Source of the DNA: a virus
Length of the DNA stretch: 46,873 nucleotides
Virus record (IMG/VR): IMGVR_UViG_3300009154_000090
Coordinates: 1-46,873 of that record
Strand: one strand, 5' to 3'
Shown: in pieces, positions 44,817 through 46,873 of the stretch
Layout: each line of letters begins with the position of its first letter
How positions within the stretch are numbered: position 1 is the stretch's first letter
The notes under the pieces: generated by a model
Databases searched by the model: none
Seen by the model: only the letters and a program-made list of their open reading frames with translations
What the model was told of the DNA's origin: nothing
Program-made: the position numbers and the translations under genes

Positions 44817-45748
44817 TTAAACGAAGCTTCTATAGCCAGTAAACAGCAGAAGAAATTAATTTCGTGATCTAATACGAAATTATCTCTATACATATATTCA
44901 CCTATGTCTATGAGGAGAATCTTCTTCTCCTTCTCTGTTAAACCTGAATCATAGACATAATCAAACATTTGCTTTAAAAGCAATTGGTAGTCACTATTGA
45001 ATAACTTTTCTGATTCAATAACTTTCTTTCTAAGATCTAAAGAAGATGTCTTAGAAACTGCTAATCCTTTAATAATATAAGATGCCAAATCTGATATCTG
45101 ATCGTCTTCTGGAATAACTAAAGAACCTGATACAGAAAACCTTTGTAGATCATTAATAATACGTCTAAGGTCTGGATACCTATCTGTAGTAAATTCAGCT
45201 AGTCTTTTAGAAGTATTAGCATCGACCTTGATATTTTCTTTCTTTAAAATCTCTACAACTCTAGTAACACATCCTACTAAGTCTGGTTGTAATTTAAAAA
45301 GCATACAACGCGATCTAATAGGCTCAATTATTTTATTGAGATAATTGGCTGTAAGAATAAATCGAGTAGTATCTACATATTCTTCCATGACATTGCGAAG
45401 AATACGTAATGCATCACCTGTAAGACCATCAGCCTCTTCTAATATTACTACTTTCTTCTTTCCATCTACTGAACGGGTCTGAGCAAAGCTAATAACTTTA
45501 TTTCTAATAGTATCAATACCACTTTCATCCGAAGCATTAATATAAAGATATTGACATTTTAAAATATCAATAACAATAATCTTAGCTAAGGTACTTTTAC
45601 CAGTACCAGGAGATCCGTGAAAAAGAATATTAGGTGTATCTTCTCCGATAGTATTAAAATGTTCTCTATTCTCTTCTGTGAGAATAATGTCTTTTAATGT
45701 CTTGGGTCTGTAGCGCTCAACCCAAAGTGTTTCGTAATGATTACTCAT
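44813..45748 (-). CDS. Sliding-clamp loader ATPase (T4 gp44/RFC small-subunit-like), 311 aa
   Basis: This is an AAA+ clamp-loader subunit that opens and loads the DNA sliding clamp during phage replication. N-terminal LWVERYRPKTLKDIILTEEN is the RFC box typical of RFC small subunits. Walker A is GSPGTGKS (45-52), Walker B VVILEEAD (100-107, with EEAD where many have DEAD), sensor-like TANY (near 134), and the SRC motif (146-148) provides the arginine finger. T4 gp44 is 319 aa, a very similar length, and the C-terminal part is helical, as in the collar domain. It overlaps the dUTPase gene by 1 nt (TAATG), so the two are probably co-transcribed. The partner gp62-like gene is not in this window. 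Confidence 0.9.
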   Translation of the reverse strand: MSNHYETLWVERYRPKTLKDIILTEENREHFNTIGEDTPNILFHGSPGTGKSTLAKIIVIDILKCQYLYINASDESGIDTIRNKVISFAQTRSVDGKKKVVILEEADGLTGDALRILRNVMEEYVDTTRFILTANYLNKIIEPIRSRCMLFKLQPDLVGCVTRVVEILKKENIKVDANTSKRLAEFTTDRYPDLRRIINDLQRFSVSGSLVIPEDDQISDLASYIIKGLAVSKTSSLDLRKKVIESEKLFNSDYQLLLKQMFDYVYDSGLTEKEKKILLIDIGEYMYRDNFVLDHEINFFCCLLAIEASFN

Positions 45749-46203
45749 TAGAAGCCTGAGCTACCAAATCCATTAGCTCCGCGAGAAGTTTCGTCTGTTT
45801 CTGTTGCCCATGTAGGTTCTATGCAAAGTAATGGGAAGTAAGCAATTTGAGCTACTCTATCACCTTTGTTTACCTTGTAATCAACATCAGAAAAGTTGTA
45901 AAGCTTAACTCCTAAATCACCTCTATATTCATTATCTATAACTCCTAAATGTGGTTGTATGCTGTGTTTAAATCCCATACCTGAACGAGGAAGAATTAAA
46001 TACCATAAACCTCTTTCTGTCTTTGCTACTTGTAATCCCGTAGGAACAACTGCTGACCCTTTAGCTGGTACTACTACTTCTTCAACGGAAGAAAGATCAT
46101 ATCCGGTATCATTTATATTCTTCTTAGATGGAAGAATTGCATCTGGATGTGTTTTTATAAAATGTATTCTTATTGGTTCTAACTTAAAAGGTTCTTCATT
46201 CAT
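45748..46203 (-). CDS. dut: dUTP pyrophosphatase (dUTPase), 151 aa
   Basis: This trimeric dUTPase hydrolyses dUTP to dUMP and pyrophosphate, keeping uracil out of DNA and supplying dTMP synthesis. All five conserved motifs are present: I NDTGYDL (31-37), II PRSGMG (72-77), III GVIDNEYRGD (87-96), IV KGDRVAQI (113-120) and V RGANGFGSSG (141-150). The length is normal (about 150 aa). The catalytic Asp is in motif III (Asp90 in VID). The ATG at 46203 follows a sigma70-like promoter (46210-46237) only 6 nt upstream, so the mRNA may be almost leaderless. Its stop overlaps the start of the clamp-loader gene, linking nucleotide metabolism and replication. Confidence 0.95.
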   Translation of the reverse strand: MNEEPFKLEPIRIHFIKTHPDAILPSKKNINDTGYDLSSVEEVVVPAKGSAVVPTGLQVAKTERGLWYLILPRSGMGFKHSIQPHLGVIDNEYRGDLGVKLYNFSDVDYKVNKGDRVAQIAYFPLLCIEPTWATETDETSRGANGFGSSGF

Positions 46204-46209
46204 ATGACT

Positions 46210-46237
46210 ATAATAAAATACATTAGACTTTTTTCAA
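46210..46237 (-). promoter_or_regulatory. sigma70-like promoter of dUTPase/clamp loader
   Basis: On the minus strand TTGAAA (46232-46237) and TATTAT (46210-46215) are 16 nt apart. The -10 ends only 6 nt from the dUTPase ATG at 46203, as for the 146-aa gene at 160-600. This promoter type differs from the TAAATAT motif before virion genes, which fits an early or middle class. Confidence 0.45.
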
Positions 46238-46304
46238 CATGGAAATATCTGAGAAGCTCCATAAGTATAATAGTAAGATATTTGTATAATAATTCAACAT
46301 GGAA
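46233..46304. repeat. 12-nt direct repeat TTCAACATGGAA (two copies)
   Basis: TTCAACATGGAA occurs at 46233-46244 and 46293-46304, exactly 60 nt apart and in the same frame. Each copy contains a start codon context, AACATGGAA. The second copy holds the start of the terminase gene at 46299, the first the start of a 16-codon upstream frame. It looks like a duplicated gene start. Confidence 0.6.
46239..46289 (+). CDS. Possible 16-aa upstream peptide (leader ORF)
   Basis: From the ATG at 46239 the frame reads MEISEKLHKYNSKIFV and then TAA (46287-46289), ending 9 nt before the ATG at 46299. The start has the same TTCAACATGGAA context as the terminase gene. It could be a translated leader that affects expression of the gene after it, or just the remnant of a duplicated start. 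Length gives no statistical support. Confidence 0.25.
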   Translation: MEISEKLHKYNSKIFV

Positions 46305-46772
46305 TCAAATAATGAGATAGATGCAATTGTTGAGCAATTGCGAGCTGATTCAGTACCTTCTAATAATCAAGTAGTTCCATCAGAAACTCCTCTTCCGGAG
46401 GTTAATGATGATAACATGAATGAATATGTTATTAAGAAGGCTACAGAAAATATAGAAGCTAGTTTAGATGCTGTTAATTCTTTAAAGGATATAGTCATTA
46501 CCGGACAAAATCCACAAGAGATAGCAGCTTTAGCTTCTTTAATTAATGCAACTACCAAAGCTTTAGATTCTTTGAATAAAATTAATATGCAAAATAAGCA
46601 GATTAAAAATAATATAGAAATTAAACAGATGGAAGTATCTGCTGCCAAGAATATAAAACCTCCTACCACTAATGTGCTCATAGCAACTAGGGATGAAATA
46701 ATGTCAAAATTATATGACAAAAATAAGAGGGATAAAGTAGAGTTAATACAGGATTCAGATCCTGACTTGTGA
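46299..46772 (+). CDS. Probable terminase small subunit (T4 gp16-like), 157 aa
   Basis: Small terminase subunits bind DNA and activate the large ATPase/nuclease during packaging. Here an acidic disordered front (residues 1-35) is followed by DDNMNEYVIKKATENIEASL, like the 'DDY-x5-N' stretch of T4 gp16. A long coiled helix pair follows (ITGQNPQEIAALASLINATT; ALDSLNKINMQNKQIKNN), then 'PPTTNVLIATRDEIMSKLYD' near residues 120-145, like the C-terminal NATVF-x-GS-x-TELM region of gp16. Length (164 aa in T4) and architecture agree, but the sequence identity is low, so I rate it probable. A large terminase gene would be expected just downstream. The frame at 46769 overlaps its stop by 4 nt. Confidence 0.55.
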   Translation: MESNNEIDAIVEQLRADSVPSNNQVVPSETPLPEVNDDNMNEYVIKKATENIEASLDAVNSLKDIVITGQNPQEIAALASLINATTKALDSLNKINMQNKQIKNNIEIKQMEVSAAKNIKPPTTNVLIATRDEIMSKLYDKNKRDKVELIQDSDPDL

Positions 46773-46846
46773 GTGCTATAGAATCAATTTTTTATCTGGT
46801 TGTGATTTTATTATTAGCTAGTGTAATAATAAAACACAAAAATTAA
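46769..46846 (+). CDS. Possible 25-aa single-span membrane peptide (GTG start)
   Basis: A GTG at 46769 overlaps the TGA of the terminase gene (GTGA). The frame reads VSAIESIFYLVVILLLASVI then IKHKN and TAA: a polar start, an uninterrupted ~15-residue hydrophobic helix and a basic end (IIKHKN), a textbook single-pass topology with the basic end inside. The stop-start overlap matches the packing of the genome. Against it, a 25-codon frame can occur by chance and GTG is otherwise not used as a start here. Confidence 0.35.
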   Translation: MSAIESIFYLVVILLLASVIIKHKN

Positions 46847-46873
46847 ATTTTTATTCTTCTCTTTTCTAATTCA

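Noticed and set aside
1-46873. Alternative genetic code (stop recoding as in some giant phages)
   Set aside because: TAA, TAG and TGA all end genes at sensible points, and the giant frames need no read-through.
1-46873. Diversity-generating retroelement, tRNA genes, integrase or transposase
   Set aside because: I found no reverse transcriptase, no template/variable repeat pair, no cloverleaf-like sequence and no recombinase motif. A systematic tRNA scan would be decisive.

Overview
The window is part of the genome of a large, strongly AT-rich tailed bacteriophage, most likely a contractile-tailed (T4-related) myovirus. Marker genes are a GPW/gp25-type baseplate protein (43706-44212), a gp6/baseplate-J-type wedge protein (41913-43709), a T4 gp44/RFC-type clamp-loader ATPase (44813-45748), a trimeric dUTPase (45748-46203) and a probable T4 gp16-like small terminase (46299-46772). 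Genes are tightly packed, mostly with 0-10 nt gaps or 1-4 nt overlaps, and the genetic code is standard. Almost no start codon has a Shine-Dalgarno sequence; starts sit in A/T-rich leaders. That is typical of phages of Bacteroidota, but the host cannot be fixed from this window.

Layout. 1-1795 (minus strand): the start of a DUF932-like gene, three small unknown genes and a ~250-aa phage protein, with sigma70-like promoters and a palindromic operator candidate. 1843-9691 (plus strand): a small unknown gene, a fibre-like protein and a 2037-aa giant protein that carries a von Willebrand A domain. 9688-44212 (minus strand): about 35 kb of virion and host-recognition genes. In transcription order these are gp25, gp6, a PKD/NHL protein (1225 aa), an Ig/PKD/NHL protein (1953 aa), a cysteine-rich YadA-type plus seven-repeat RCC1 protein (1340 aa), a repeat-shaft fibre (636 aa), a 41-aa protein, three paralogous beta-helix proteins, small genes, a seven-repeat Asp-box propeller protein, a LamG/NHL protein (1154 aa), three paralogous proteins with interchangeable Cys- or Gly-rich inserts, and three small genes that include a Dps/DUF5856-like ferritin-fold protein. 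44250-46846: an unknown 188-aa protein, replication and nucleotide genes and the terminase start, on both strands.

How it fits together. gp25 and gp6 would form the baseplate wedge. The following giant proteins probably decorate the baseplate or form fibres: they are assembled from carbohydrate- or protein-binding modules (LamG, PKD, vWA, NHL, RCC1 and Asp-box propellers, beta-helices, YadA-like heads, glycine-rich domains). The same modules recur in unrelated proteins: a glycine-rich module sits inside a LamG domain, at the end of one beta-helix paralog and inside one member of a three-gene family; an NHL-like propeller sits inside another LamG domain. I read this as a modular adhesin array evolving by nested domain insertion and cassette exchange. 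It is the most interesting feature of the window. A TAAATAT(A/T) motif, like the T4 late promoter core TATAAATA, lies 0-20 nt upstream of the first gene of many transcription units, suggesting late transcripts with very short or no leaders.
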